This document shows, piece after piece, positions 42,216 to 53,326 of a stretch of 64,000 nucleotides of DNA. Source of the stretch: Marinobacter antarcticus (GTDB taxonomy: Bacteria > Pseudomonadota > Gammaproteobacteria > Pseudomonadales > Oleiphilaceae); NCBI RefSeq assembly GCF_011049865.1, contig NZ_DRGY01000152.1, positions 23,034 to 87,033 on the forward strand, in the 5' to 3' direction. A model generated the notes under the pieces. It worked only from the letters and a program-made list of their open reading frames with translations, did not search any database and was not told the origin of the DNA. Numbering within the stretch: position 1 is the stretch's first letter; each line of letters opens with the position of its first letter. The position numbers and the translations under genes are program-made.

Positions 42216-42951
42216 GAAATTTTGGATAATTAATTAACACTGCACGGTGTTTTCCATGAAATACAAACATGCTACCAGCAGCTACTGCTGATGCTCCACC
42301 TTCGCTTATCCCTTGGTTCAAGTGTTCAACAGTTCCGGCCCCGCCACAGGCAACTATGGGTACGTTTACGGCTTCCGCAATTTTACGTATCAGCTTTAAA
42401 TCATATCCATTCATCATACCATCACGATCGATGCTGTTTATAAAAATCTCTCCTACCCCGGCGTTTACAAGCCCTATAGCGTGGTCAACAGGGTCAAGTC
42501 TTGTATCCTTACTACCGGAATGGCTCATGACTGTGTATCCCCTCAAAACTGTTTTTTTTACATCTATTGCTCCAACTATAGCTTGACTACCAAATACTCT
42601 TGACGCGTCTGAAATAACTTGGATTGATTCAAATGCAGCGGTATTCACTACAACCTTTTCAATCCCACAACGAATGAGACGGGTTATTTGTTGAAGCGTT
42701 CGGATACCACCTCCATAAGCCATTGGCATAAAGGCTTCGCCAGCTACCTCTTCAATCAAATCGTAATTTGGTTCGCGCCCCTCTCGTGATGCGTCGATAT
42801 CGAGTATAACAACTTCATCCGCTTCCTTATCGCTAAATATGCGCACAGCATTAATCGGATCTCCAATATAAACAGCATCCTTAAATCTTCGAGTTTTGAC
42901 TAAACCATTATCACTTACCAACAGGCATGGAATCACACGCGCACGATACAT
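42208..42951 (-). CDS. hisF: HisF-like cyclase paralogue serving the amidotransferase (HisF2/WbpG partner)
   Basis: ARVIPCLLVSDNGLVKTRRFKDAVYIGDPINAVRIFSDKEADEVVILDIDAS. Confidence 0.92.
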   Translation of the reverse strand: MYRARVIPCLLVSDNGLVKTRRFKDAVYIGDPINAVRIFSDKEADEVVILDIDASREGREPNYDLIEEVAGEAFMPMAYGGGIRTLQQITRLIRCGIEKVVVNTAAFESIQVISDASRVFGSQAIVGAIDVKKTVLRGYTVMSHSGSKDTRLDPVDHAIGLVNAGVGEIFINSIDRDGMMNGYDLKLIRKIAEAVNVPIVACGGAGTVEHLNQGISEGGASAVAAGSMFVFHGKHRAVLINYPKFHV

Positions 42952-43563
42952 TTATTCACCTTTCACAAAAGCAGAAAGTAGTTGCTTGCCGAACCTGTGG
43001 CTCTTCTCTGGGTGGAATTGAACCCCAGCAATGTTGCCCCGTGCAACCCCGGCAGCAAAATCTATTCCATAGTGAGCAGTGAGTAGGATATCGCTGGGGT
43101 TCCGCGGGGCCATATAGTAACTATGCACAAAATAAAACCGACTTTTCGGTTCCATAGAAGCGCACATAGGATTCTGAAGATCTCTATTGGACACCTCATT
43201 CCAGCCCATGTGGGGTACACGCAACCCAGGAATCTCCGGAAACCTAAGCACGTCGATATTCAACCAACCCAAACCGTTCTCAACGCCCTCCTCACTGCCA
43301 TTGCCAAGCATCTGTGCGCCTACACAAACACCAAGAACCGGCACTTTCTGTTTCAACGCCTTCTCTTCCAAAACCGGAATCAAGCCACTATTGCGAAGAT
43401 TTTTCATACAGGCATCGAAAGAACCATTGCCGGGTAATATAATTTTTTCTGCTTTCTCGATATCATCTTCTCGAGCGGTAATGTTACTGCGAACGCCAAT
43501 ACGCAGCAACATATTAGCAATTGCGTTAATATTCCCAATATCGTAATCAATTATGGCAATCAA
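42952..43563 (-). CDS. hisH: HisH-like class I glutaminase paralogue; probable TTG start overlapping the wzx stop
   Basis: LIAIIDYDIGNINAIANMLLRIG; GVCVGAQMLG (Cys), FHPEKS (His/Glu). Confidence 0.9.
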   Translation of the reverse strand: MIAIIDYDIGNINAIANMLLRIGVRSNITAREDDIEKAEKIILPGNGSFDACMKNLRNSGLIPVLEEKALKQKVPVLGVCVGAQMLGNGSEEGVENGLGWLNIDVLRFPEIPGLRVPHMGWNEVSNRDLQNPMCASMEPKSRFYFVHSYYMAPRNPSDILLTAHYGIDFAAGVARGNIAGVQFHPEKSHRFGKQLLSAFVKGE

Positions 43564-44789
43564 CGATTTACCCCTAAACTGAAACGGTAAGACATCAACA
43601 GATAGATTGCATACAAAGCACCATATCCCCAACTAAATGTTTTCAAAGCAACTTCATATCCCGACAACGTTGTCAGAGAAAAAGCTGTCATTCCAAGTAA
43701 GCCAATCTGCCAAATAAGATCAAGGTGTTGCTTCTCAGCTATATAAACCATATAGCTAAGAGGACTGGCAACAAAACGCAGAGCGAACAGCGGCAACATC
43801 CAAACCGCAATTACACCTGCTTGAGCCCATTCTCTTCCAAATGCAAGAATAAACAAAGGCTCGCTGGCAAAGAACATAATAAAACAAAATATGAAGGAGC
43901 CAAAAGAAAGCACATTAAAGGTTTTAACGTATTCTTCTCGACATTCGCCACGGTCAAAATAACTTGTAGCAGCGTGGCGTTTAAAAACGTCCAAGACAGA
44001 TTTTCCAAGCAATCCGATGGGTGCTCCGAGCACCTTCATTGTCATTGCTAACATTCCAGAGATATCTGCCCCAAATCGAGCAGTAACAATTAGAACTGGC
44101 AACTGAGCGGCGCCAGTATTTATAAAATCAGCTGGGAGTGAAAATATAGGGAATCGACGTTGACGCTTCCAAAAGCTTACAACGCCCAACCAAATTCCAT
44201 TTTTTGGTAGATCCGTCAACGGCAGCATACAGAATGATAAAACAAGTGCTAGTATCAAGCCGAGCAAATGAGCCAATGCCAACACGGAAGCTGTTGAAGA
44301 AAAAAGGCCGCCTATAATCTGAAAAAGTGTAATGAGACCAGCCTGCGCAATCCGCATGTAAGAAAGCTTACGATACTCACCCTCCGCAGCCGCCCACGAC
44401 TGCCATATATTGTTGGTCGCCAAAAATAGTGCGGCGGGAAGCCACACCAACACGAGTACAATTGGGTATCGGGCGAGCAGGTCTGGCAGGAAAAAAACCC
44501 CACCGAAGACGACGATTGTAAAAAAAGCACTCACGAACCCAGTCACTACCAAAGTCGATAACACTGCTAACCGACGCTCCACCCCGTCTTTTTCAATAAC
44601 CAGCGCCATGTCGTATCGACAAGTCAATAAAACAGCAAGCAGCATAACAAGTCCAAGCCAAGCAGAGAACATACCGAACTCGGCGGGTGCATAGAGCCGT
44701 GCAATAACAAGCGACCCCAGCACGGGAATTAGTTGAGCAATGACTGACCCCGTAAGCACGGACTTTACACTTCTCCAATAATTTGTCAT
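43560..44789 (-). CDS. wzx: Wzx-type O-antigen flippase
   Basis: Polytopic; GSVIAQLIPVLGSLVIARLYAPAEFGMFSAW, polysaccharide export family. Confidence 0.88.
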   Translation of the reverse strand: MTNYWRSVKSVLTGSVIAQLIPVLGSLVIARLYAPAEFGMFSAWLGLVMLLAVLLTCRYDMALVIEKDGVERRLAVLSTLVVTGFVSAFFTIVVFGGVFFLPDLLARYPIVLVLVWLPAALFLATNNIWQSWAAAEGEYRKLSYMRIAQAGLITLFQIIGGLFSSTASVLALAHLLGLILALVLSFCMLPLTDLPKNGIWLGVVSFWKRQRRFPIFSLPADFINTGAAQLPVLIVTARFGADISGMLAMTMKVLGAPIGLLGKSVLDVFKRHAATSYFDRGECREEYVKTFNVLSFGSFIFCFIMFFASEPLFILAFGREWAQAGVIAVWMLPLFALRFVASPLSYMVYIAEKQHLDLIWQIGLLGMTAFSLTTLSGYEVALKTFSWGYGALYAIYLLMSYRFSLGVNR

Positions 44790-44905
44790 CTAAAGCTATC
44801 TTTTTATTGATTTAGTAAATCGATTTTTCGAAGCTTCTAATTCTTAGGTCCGCAGAACATAATCATTCAACAACAACGACTGTAACCGAAAAGGAAAAAT
44901 TAATT

Positions 44906-46795
44906 TCAATGAAGACGACCTTTCGGATGAGAATATTTGTTATTAAAAATTGAATTTTTTATTACACTCTTTGCCTGTTTAGCATATTCGATAATACCGA
45001 TTTCGTTTATGTGATTATTATCATAGTAAACTGGCTCTCCTTGATAAATTGGTGCTTTCTCAAATATTGGTAAATTATCAAAACCAAGGTAATCCAATTT
45101 AGGTATTTCCTCTGCGAATTTTCTCAAAAGTCGATTCGTCCGCACATAGTCAGGATTACGCTGCGACTCAACGACTAATCCCAAATTATTGAATCTAAGA
45201 ACGCGCAGTGGATTACTATTTAATAACGGCTCTTGTCCAATGATGTAAACATGTGTTCCGTTTGACGTAATCGTTTGGAAAAACTCAACCAAGGCGCTCT
45301 CAAAGTCTTTGCTTTTCAACTGCCAGTTCCACAAGGCTGCAAGAAACACAATTTTAGCCTTCGCCAGATGCTCATTGGCGATCTTAATTTGGTCTTGGCA
45401 TTGCTGGTGTGCCCACTCAGCAATGCGCTTATAATCGAAATCTGGAATAGTCACGCAACTGCTAGCCGTGATTATTCGAGCTTTAAAGCCGAGCTCTTTG
45501 CCAAGGTAAGCGAAAAAGTTGTTTAGCATTGCTGCGTGGGAGTCACCCAGTACCAGCACCTCTCTATCGCTGCTCAGGTCACCTTGGAGACAGTCACTTA
45601 CAATTTTACCGTGACAGATACCGGCCGGGTCTGCATAGCGCTGATACTCAATTGGTAACTGTTCGGGCGTAAAGGCTTCATTCACATTAGCCATTACTTG
45701 TGAGGTGCCGAGGACTGCTGTAGTTAGTAAAAACCAATTTAGTGCCTGCCTCTTGTGAACGTGCTCTGTCCGGAATGGCCGCTCTAACCAGTAGTAAGAA
45801 ACCATTGATAATAGAAATGTCAGGGCAATGAATAGCAGACTAAACGATAAGTCCAACACTTCAGATCCGGTGTAGTAGCGTAAAAAAGCGAGCACCGGCC
45901 AGTGCCAGAGGTAAAGCGAATAAGACAATGCCCCAATCCATACAAGAGCTCTATTTGATAGCAAACGCGCAGTAAGTCCCTTCGAAGTACCGATAAGCAG
46001 AAAAACTGTGCCCATTATCGGCAACAGCGCCGGTAAGCCTGGGAAGTGGCCGAGTTTGGGTTGGGCGATGGCCGCCAATAGAATAACTAATAAACCTGAG
46101 CTGCTGAGCCACTGGGTTATTCTGCCCCTCTCCCTCCAGGTTGTTGAGGTTACAAACAGCGCTGCAAGGCAACCTGCAAAGAACTCGGGCAGGCGAGCGT
46201 ACAGGCTATAATAGGTGGCTTGCTCAATTCCCAAAAATCGCAGCCTGTATTCGGCCAGCAGCGTGCAGCCAACCAACAATGCAACCAGCGTATATTTAAG
46301 GGTTTTAATGGGTAGCAGCAGTATCAGTAGCGGAGCCAGCAGGTAAAACTGGATTTCAACCGCCAGCGACCAAGTGTGCAGTAGGGGTTGTTCGTGATTA
46401 GCTGGGGCAAAATAATCGCCAAAACCCGCGAAATAATCGTTGCTTGTGAACCAGGCGGCTTTCTCCAGCCCGTCCTTGAAGATGTTGAAATCCTTCGGGA
46501 TGAAGAATACAGCACCTGCAAACGCTACTAACACCAGCATGAAAAAGTAGGCCGGAGCGATGCGCTTAAGGCGACTACTATAAAAATACTTGAATGTGGC
46601 ACTCAGGGTATAGCCAGGCTGAGCTTTTTTCTTCAACAAAATACTGGTGATCAAAAAACCTGAAATCACCAAAAATACATCCACACCGATGAACCCCCCT
46701 GGCAGCCACGTGGGATTGTAGTGAAAAACCATCACAGCAAGCACCGCGATGGCTCTTAGTCCCTGAATATCGGAGCGGTAGTGGGTTCCACTCAC
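44906..46795 (-). CDS. OafA/YrhL-type acyltransferase with C-terminal SGNH domain
   Basis: YRSDIQGLRAIAVLAVMVFHYNPTWLPGGFIGVDVFLVISGFLI; LVLGDSHAAML. Confidence 0.93.
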   Translation of the reverse strand: MSGTHYRSDIQGLRAIAVLAVMVFHYNPTWLPGGFIGVDVFLVISGFLITSILLKKKAQPGYTLSATFKYFYSSRLKRIAPAYFFMLVLVAFAGAVFFIPKDFNIFKDGLEKAAWFTSNDYFAGFGDYFAPANHEQPLLHTWSLAVEIQFYLLAPLLILLLPIKTLKYTLVALLVGCTLLAEYRLRFLGIEQATYYSLYARLPEFFAGCLAALFVTSTTWRERGRITQWLSSSGLLVILLAAIAQPKLGHFPGLPALLPIMGTVFLLIGTSKGLTARLLSNRALVWIGALSYSLYLWHWPVLAFLRYYTGSEVLDLSFSLLFIALTFLLSMVSYYWLERPFRTEHVHKRQALNWFLLTTAVLGTSQVMANVNEAFTPEQLPIEYQRYADPAGICHGKIVSDCLQGDLSSDREVLVLGDSHAAMLNNFFAYLGKELGFKARIITASSCVTIPDFDYKRIAEWAHQQCQDQIKIANEHLAKAKIVFLAALWNWQLKSKDFESALVEFFQTITSNGTHVYIIGQEPLLNSNPLRVLRFNNLGLVVESQRNPDYVRTNRLLRKFAEEIPKLDYLGFDNLPIFEKAPIYQGEPVYYDNNHINEIGIIEYAKQAKSVIKNSIFNNKYSHPKGRLH

Positions 46796-47871
46796 TGTGT
46801 GAGTGCCGCCGAGATCTTCCTCTGTTCATCCTCTGTCAGGTACGGATGCATTGGAATGCTCATCACCGCTTGTGCCATTGAATCCCCTACAGGCAACGTC
46901 GCGCGCTCGTCCAGTACTGCAGGTTGTTTGTTCAAAGGGATCGGATAATGCACTGCTGTCGGAATCCCGACATCCTTGAGTTTTGCCTGGATTCCATCCC
47001 TACCCTGCACCCGAATGGTGTACTGCGCCCACGCAGACCTGTTATGAGACTCCACGTGAGGCGTCTCATCAAATCCAGCGTTGTTCAGCAACCGGGTATA
47101 GATTTCTGCTACTTTGTTACGCAACTGAACTTCTTCATCCAGTAATTCCAGTTTTGGCAATAGAATTGCGGCCTGCAAAGTATCCAGACGGCTGTTCACA
47201 CCCACACGTACATGGTGATAACGACGCTCTTGGCCGTGGCAGGCGATCTGTCGCAAAATTTTAGCCAGCTCATCATCATTGGTAAACATGGCCCCGCCGT
47301 CTCCGTAGCAACCAAGGGGTTTACTGGGAAAAAAGCTGGTAGTGGCAATGGTGGAAAGATTGCAGGATTTTTTACCTTTGTAGCTGGCCCCGAAGCTTTG
47401 TGCGCCGTCCTCAATGACCGGGATGCCGTGCTTATAGGCGATGGCGTTAATTGCATCAAAATCCGCGCACTGACCATAAAGCGATACAGGAATGATGGCT
47501 TTGGTTCGCGGGGTGATTGCCGCTTCCAGTTTAGTTGGGTCCAGATTGTAAGTACGTGGATCGATGTCCACGTAAACAGGCTTGGCACGCAACAACGCGA
47601 CAGTTTCTGCGGTGGCTATGTAGGTAAAGCCCGGGGTAATAACTTCGTCTCCCGGGCCAATACCTAGCGCCATCTGAGCAATCTGTAGGGCATCTGTGCC
47701 GTTGGCGCAGGTGATGCAGTGTTTTGCGCCAGTGTAAGCAGCAAGCTTTTCTTCCAGTTCAGTTACTTCCGGGCCCAGGATGTATTTGCCGTGGGCGAGG
47801 ACTTTCTGGATGTTGGCGTCAATTTTATCTTTAATCCTGGCTTGTTGTGCTGCCAAATCAATGAATTGCAT
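46792..47871 (-). CDS. wbpE: UDP-2-acetamido-2-deoxy-3-oxo-glucuronate aminotransferase (WbpE-like)
   Basis: MQFIDLAAQQARIKDKIDANIQKVLAHGKYILGPEV; SFFPSKPLGCYGDGGA. Confidence 0.93.
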   Translation of the reverse strand: MQFIDLAAQQARIKDKIDANIQKVLAHGKYILGPEVTELEEKLAAYTGAKHCITCANGTDALQIAQMALGIGPGDEVITPGFTYIATAETVALLRAKPVYVDIDPRTYNLDPTKLEAAITPRTKAIIPVSLYGQCADFDAINAIAYKHGIPVIEDGAQSFGASYKGKKSCNLSTIATTSFFPSKPLGCYGDGGAMFTNDDELAKILRQIACHGQERRYHHVRVGVNSRLDTLQAAILLPKLELLDEEVQLRNKVAEIYTRLLNNAGFDETPHVESHNRSAWAQYTIRVQGRDGIQAKLKDVGIPTAVHYPIPLNKQPAVLDERATLPVGDSMAQAVMSIPMHPYLTEDEQRKISAALTQ

Positions 47872-47929
47872 TAGAAAAGAGCTCTTTTAGCCACTAAAAA
47901 TACGAAAGAGTACAAACACAAAAGCCAAT

Positions 47930-49470
<1,541 letters not shown>

Positions 49471-49473
49471 TTA

Positions 49474-50784
49474 TTACGCCTTAACAATGTGTTCAGCTGG
49501 CTCGCGGTATTTGCCACGGCTGTCGATAATTAGCTTGGCATGTTGTTTGATCATGTCATAGTCGAAGCGGTCGTGATCGGTTGCCAACAATACCGCATCG
49601 AAGGTCGCAAGATTTTCAGCAGTCAGTGGCTCACTGGAGAGCTTGAAACTGTACTCACGCATTTTCGGGAATACGGGCACATGGGGATCCGAATAGGCCA
49701 CAATTGCGCCTTTGCCTTGGATCAGCTCCATGATTTCTACTGCAGGAGACTCCCGCATGTCGTCCACGTTCTTTTTGTAGGCAATGCCCAACACAAGCAC
49801 CCGGCTGTTCTTTAGGGCTTTGCCAGCATCGTTCAAGCCGTCCATCAATTTGCTAATCACGTATTCGGGCATACCCCGGTTTACCTCACCCGACAGTTCG
49901 ATAAAACGGGTGTTCAGCCCGTATTCGCGAGCTTTCCAAGTGAGATAGAAGGGATCTATGGGAATACAATGGCCACCCAGCCCCGGCCCCGGATAATACG
50001 CAGTGAAACCGAACGGTTTAGTCTTGGCCGCGTCTACCACTTCAAAAATATCGATGCCCATGCGATCAGCCACAATCTTCATTTCGTTGACCAAACCGAT
50101 ATTTACTGCGCGGTGTATGTTCTCTAATAACTTGGTCATTTCTGCGGTTTTAGTGGAACTAACCGGCACAATTTGGTCGATGGCGGGCTCATAAAGGGCA
50201 ATGCCTACTTCCAGGCAAGCGGCGGTATGGCCCCCAACCACTTTAGGGATTGTGTGGGTTTTAAAAATCGGATTACCTGGGTCTTCCCGCTCCGGTGAAT
50301 AAACCAGAAATATATCTTCGCCTACCGTAAGGCCGCCTTCTTCAGCTCTTGGCAGCAACTCTTCTTCGGTGGTACCAGGATAAGTTGTACTTTCAAGCGA
50401 GATCACCTGCCCTTTTCGCAGGTACGGCTTGAGAGCGTCCATGGTATTGGTGACGTAGCTTATGTCTGGCTCGCGGTATTTGTTCAGAGGTGTAGGCACG
50501 CATAGAATCAATGCGTCACAGTCGCGGGCCCTGCTAAAGTCAGTAGTAGCCTCGAAACCACTCTTGAAAGCACTCGCCACCAAGTCTGATGAGATATGTT
50601 CAATGTAGCTTTTGCCGGCATTCAAGAGATCAACTTTTGCGATATCTATGTCGATACCGATTACTTTACATCCGACGTCAGCATATCGCAGCATTAGCGG
50701 CAAACCGACATAGCCAAGGCCTGCAATGCCTATTACGGCCTCTTTGTTTTTTAGCTTCGAAAGTAAAACTTCTAGAGTCGACAT
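49474..50784 (-). CDS. wbpA: UDP-GlcNAc 6-dehydrogenase (WbpA-like)
   Basis: [51 protein letters not shown]. Confidence 0.93.
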   Translation of the reverse strand: MSTLEVLLSKLKNKEAVIGIAGLGYVGLPLMLRYADVGCKVIGIDIDIAKVDLLNAGKSYIEHISSDLVASAFKSGFEATTDFSRARDCDALILCVPTPLNKYREPDISYVTNTMDALKPYLRKGQVISLESTTYPGTTEEELLPRAEEGGLTVGEDIFLVYSPEREDPGNPIFKTHTIPKVVGGHTAACLEVGIALYEPAIDQIVPVSSTKTAEMTKLLENIHRAVNIGLVNEMKIVADRMGIDIFEVVDAAKTKPFGFTAYYPGPGLGGHCIPIDPFYLTWKAREYGLNTRFIELSGEVNRGMPEYVISKLMDGLNDAGKALKNSRVLVLGIAYKKNVDDMRESPAVEIMELIQGKGAIVAYSDPHVPVFPKMREYSFKLSSEPLTAENLATFDAVLLATDHDRFDYDMIKQHAKLIIDSRGKYREPAEHIVKA

Positions 50785-50841
50785 AGGGTTCTCTGGTTCT
50801 CTGGTTCTGAATTTTGTATGTTTCTAAGTCGCATGTTTTGG

Positions 50842-50853
50842 CACGCTACCGCC
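50842..50853 (-). promoter_or_regulatory. ops element (RfaH recruitment site) in the leader of the wbp operon
   Basis: Minus strand GGCGGTAGCGTG, exact match to known ops core; lies between wzz and wbpA. Confidence 0.85.
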
Positions 50854-50910
50854 CCACCGACCAAGCCTCAGCGTTTTAAGGTCACAGGAATAATAAGCAC
50901 ACCGACGAAA

Positions 50911-50941
50911 CGAAAAGCGTCACCGAGTGATGAACGCTTTC
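50911..50941 (-). terminator. Terminator-like hairpin downstream of wzz, upstream of ops
   Basis: Minus strand AAAGCGT-(loop)-ACGCTTTTCGTTT. Confidence 0.45.
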
Positions 50942-50950
50942 AATTCGTCG

Positions 50951-51730
50951 TCACTGAGCGCCGTCACTCGCCAGGCGATCTCTCACTGAAGACGCAAACT
51001 CACTCATAAAAGTCACCAAAACGCCTATCATGAGCCCCAACAACACTGCCAACGCCATAATCAAACTGCGCTTCGGGGCTATTTTTTCAGCGCTTTGACG
51101 GCTGGTAACGAGTAGTTCAACGTCATCAAGACCCACGAGCTGAAGCTCAAGCTTCGAACGATTCTCAATTGCACTGGCAATTGCTTCACCGGCATCCTTT
51201 TCACCTTTCAGCAAGTCAACAGTCCTTCCCAGTGATTGTATCTGGCTCTCCAGACTGGCTTGCTCTACTTTTACTAGGCGCCCTTGAGAGTCAGCAACTT
51301 TGGCTATCAACGCTTCATGAACAGCTTTTACGGATTTACTATTTTCAGCCGTAGTACTGCTGTTGAATTGAATAAGGCCGGTATCTTCAGGATTACTGAA
51401 GGACACATCAAAAGGCATTTTTTTATCATGCTCGGCTCGATAAGCCGATTGCGCCTCCGGCAACCAACGATTTTCCAGTGTTGCAATTGCCGTTGTAGGC
51501 GGCTGAACAAAGGTGCCGCCGTCTTTTTGGGCCACCTGAACCAGGCTAACGTATTGGTATTCGTTCGGTGTTAACAGCGCGTAGGCCAAACCCGCAAGCG
51601 TAATTGCAACGAAAACGGCGTAGAAGGCCCGGCGCCTGCGAATAAAGATCGCGGCAAGATCGACCAGGCTGATCTCATCAGAATAGTCTGTCCGGTGATT
51701 GTTAGGAGAAGTCATTTGTTGATCTTGCAT
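50951..51730 (-). CDS. wzz: Wzz-family chain-length determinant
   Basis: EISLVDLAAIFIRRRRAFYAVFVAITLAGLAYALLTP, C-terminal TM. Confidence 0.88.
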   Translation of the reverse strand: MQDQQMTSPNNHRTDYSDEISLVDLAAIFIRRRRAFYAVFVAITLAGLAYALLTPNEYQYVSLVQVAQKDGGTFVQPPTTAIATLENRWLPEAQSAYRAEHDKKMPFDVSFSNPEDTGLIQFNSSTTAENSKSVKAVHEALIAKVADSQGRLVKVEQASLESQIQSLGRTVDLLKGEKDAGEAIASAIENRSKLELQLVGLDDVELLVTSRQSAEKIAPKRSLIMALAVLLGLMIGVLVTFMSEFASSVRDRLASDGAQ

Positions 51731-51862
51731 TAACGTCGAGTCCCAAAAATAGCTTGTGATCTGGGCACGTGATTCAGCTAAATCAGATGCCAGCTTTATT
51801 CGGACTGTATTCTACAGATTCCGCCTACTAATTTCCGTCATCAGATAAGGAAATTCCCCGAT

Positions 51863-52342
51863 TTAACGTTTTATCGCCGAAACCGGCACCTTCACCCGCT
51901 GATGCTTTTGCATAAAGCTAATGAGCACGATGGCCCGCTCTTCGCCATCATACGCCTGAAATACTGCATTGATGCCTTCAAACGCCCCCTCACTCATTTG
52001 AACCGCTTCGCCATGCTTGAGCCCGCCCTGCTGCGTAATGGCATTCAGGCTGTCTTTGACGTGCTGAATAATTTCATCGGAGATGGCTGCCGGCTTGTTC
52101 GCAAAACTGACAACCCTTAGAACGCCGCGGGTTGAGCGAATTTTTGCCCAGTTGGGATCGGTCTGTTCGAGATTGACGAACATATAACCACGAAACAGTG
52201 GTTCAAGCTTTTGGGCACGTTTTCCGGATTTGATTTTTTCTACCTGAACTTTCGGGTAGAAGCAGTCAACGTCCTGATTCTGCAGGTGGGCAAGCGCCCG
52301 ATCGCCTTGTGCGGGCTTGTGCTGGAGAGCGTACCAAGTCAT
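51863..52342 (-). CDS. rfaH: RfaH-type NusG paralogue antiterminator
   Basis: MTWYALQHKPAQGDRALAHLQNQDVDCFYPKVQVEKIKSGKRAQKLEPLFRGYMFVNL. Confidence 0.92.
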   Translation of the reverse strand: MTWYALQHKPAQGDRALAHLQNQDVDCFYPKVQVEKIKSGKRAQKLEPLFRGYMFVNLEQTDPNWAKIRSTRGVLRVVSFANKPAAISDEIIQHVKDSLNAITQQGGLKHGEAVQMSEGAFEGINAVFQAYDGEERAIVLISFMQKHQRVKVPVSAIKR

Positions 52343-52388
52343 ACGGTTCCGATGTCAGTTAGTGGGGAACGTTGATTCTAAAAGCGCA

Positions 52389-53165
52389 TCAAAAATACCA
52401 GTTTCCTGCCGCAATAAAATACGGGTTTAGCACATTCTCTTTGCCGTACTGCAAAGGCGCGCCTTCCAAGGTGTGTACGTTACCGCCTGCGGCAAGCAAC
52501 ACGGCGTGTGCGGCGGCGGTATCCCACTCGCAGGTAGGGCCCATGCGCGGGTATATGTCGGCCTGCCCTTCGGCTATTCGGCAAAACTTGAGCGAGCTGC
52601 CAGCCTGGACTGTTTCATGGGCGCCCAGCGATTCGATGAAAGCGCGGGTTTCATCATTCAGGTGGTTCTTGCTCGCAACAACGCGCCTGGTTGTTTGCGG
52701 TTGCGCCACTCCGATGCGTTGAATTTGCCCTGCCTGGTCACGCTTGCTGGCGCCCTCCCCTTTGATGCCCCAGAATGCCTCTTGCAGCGCCGGGGCCGTG
52801 ACAACACCCATCACCGGTTCGCCGTTCTCAATCAAAGCAATATTGACTGTGAACTCCCCGGAGCGCTGGGTAAATTCTTTGGTGCCATCAATGGGATCCA
52901 CCAGCCAGAACCGCTGCCAATGTTTGCGCTCATCCCACGGGGCCTGAGCGCCCTCCTCTGAGAGGATTGGAATATCCCGGCTGATGTGTCGCAGGCCTTC
53001 CAGAATAATGTCATGGCTGGCCACGTCTGCTGCGGTGATCGGCGATTGGTCTTCTTTATAGCTCACGTTGAAATCCGATTGGTAAATGCGCAGCACCTCC
53101 GCGCCGGCCCTGTCGGCTATTTTGAGCACGTCTGCAAGAATTGAGCTGTGGTGCATGGTTTGCAT
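52389..53165 (-). CDS. cysQ: 3'(2'),5'-bisphosphate nucleotidase CysQ
   Basis: LVDPIDGTKEFTQRSGEFTVNIALIENGEPVMGVV; WDTAAAHAVLLAAGG. Confidence 0.94.
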   Translation of the reverse strand: MQTMHHSSILADVLKIADRAGAEVLRIYQSDFNVSYKEDQSPITAADVASHDIILEGLRHISRDIPILSEEGAQAPWDERKHWQRFWLVDPIDGTKEFTQRSGEFTVNIALIENGEPVMGVVTAPALQEAFWGIKGEGASKRDQAGQIQRIGVAQPQTTRRVVASKNHLNDETRAFIESLGAHETVQAGSSLKFCRIAEGQADIYPRMGPTCEWDTAAAHAVLLAAGGNVHTLEGAPLQYGKENVLNPYFIAAGNWYF

Positions 53166-53326
53166 CCTGTCTCGCTTTTGGTGTTTTAGGCTATTAATCA
53201 AAAGAATCAATCAAGAGTATCAAATAGTGAGCCCCTGCCCCACGCAAGCTTTCCCCAGCGGGCGCTTTCAGGCAATCTGGTCGATCTGATTCCCCGAACG
53301 CTCTAGCCCTAACAGATAGAAGGCTG

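Noticed and set aside
42208-43563. HisF/HisH as histidine biosynthesis genes
   Set aside because: Located inside an O-antigen operon with WbpG and no other his genes; better explained as the amidotransferase ammonia-supply pair.
50788-50812. Short tandem repeat GTTCTCTG x2.5 in the wbpA 5' UTR
   Set aside because: Too short to support phase variation; upstream of the start codon and not a homopolymer; recorded only as a curiosity.
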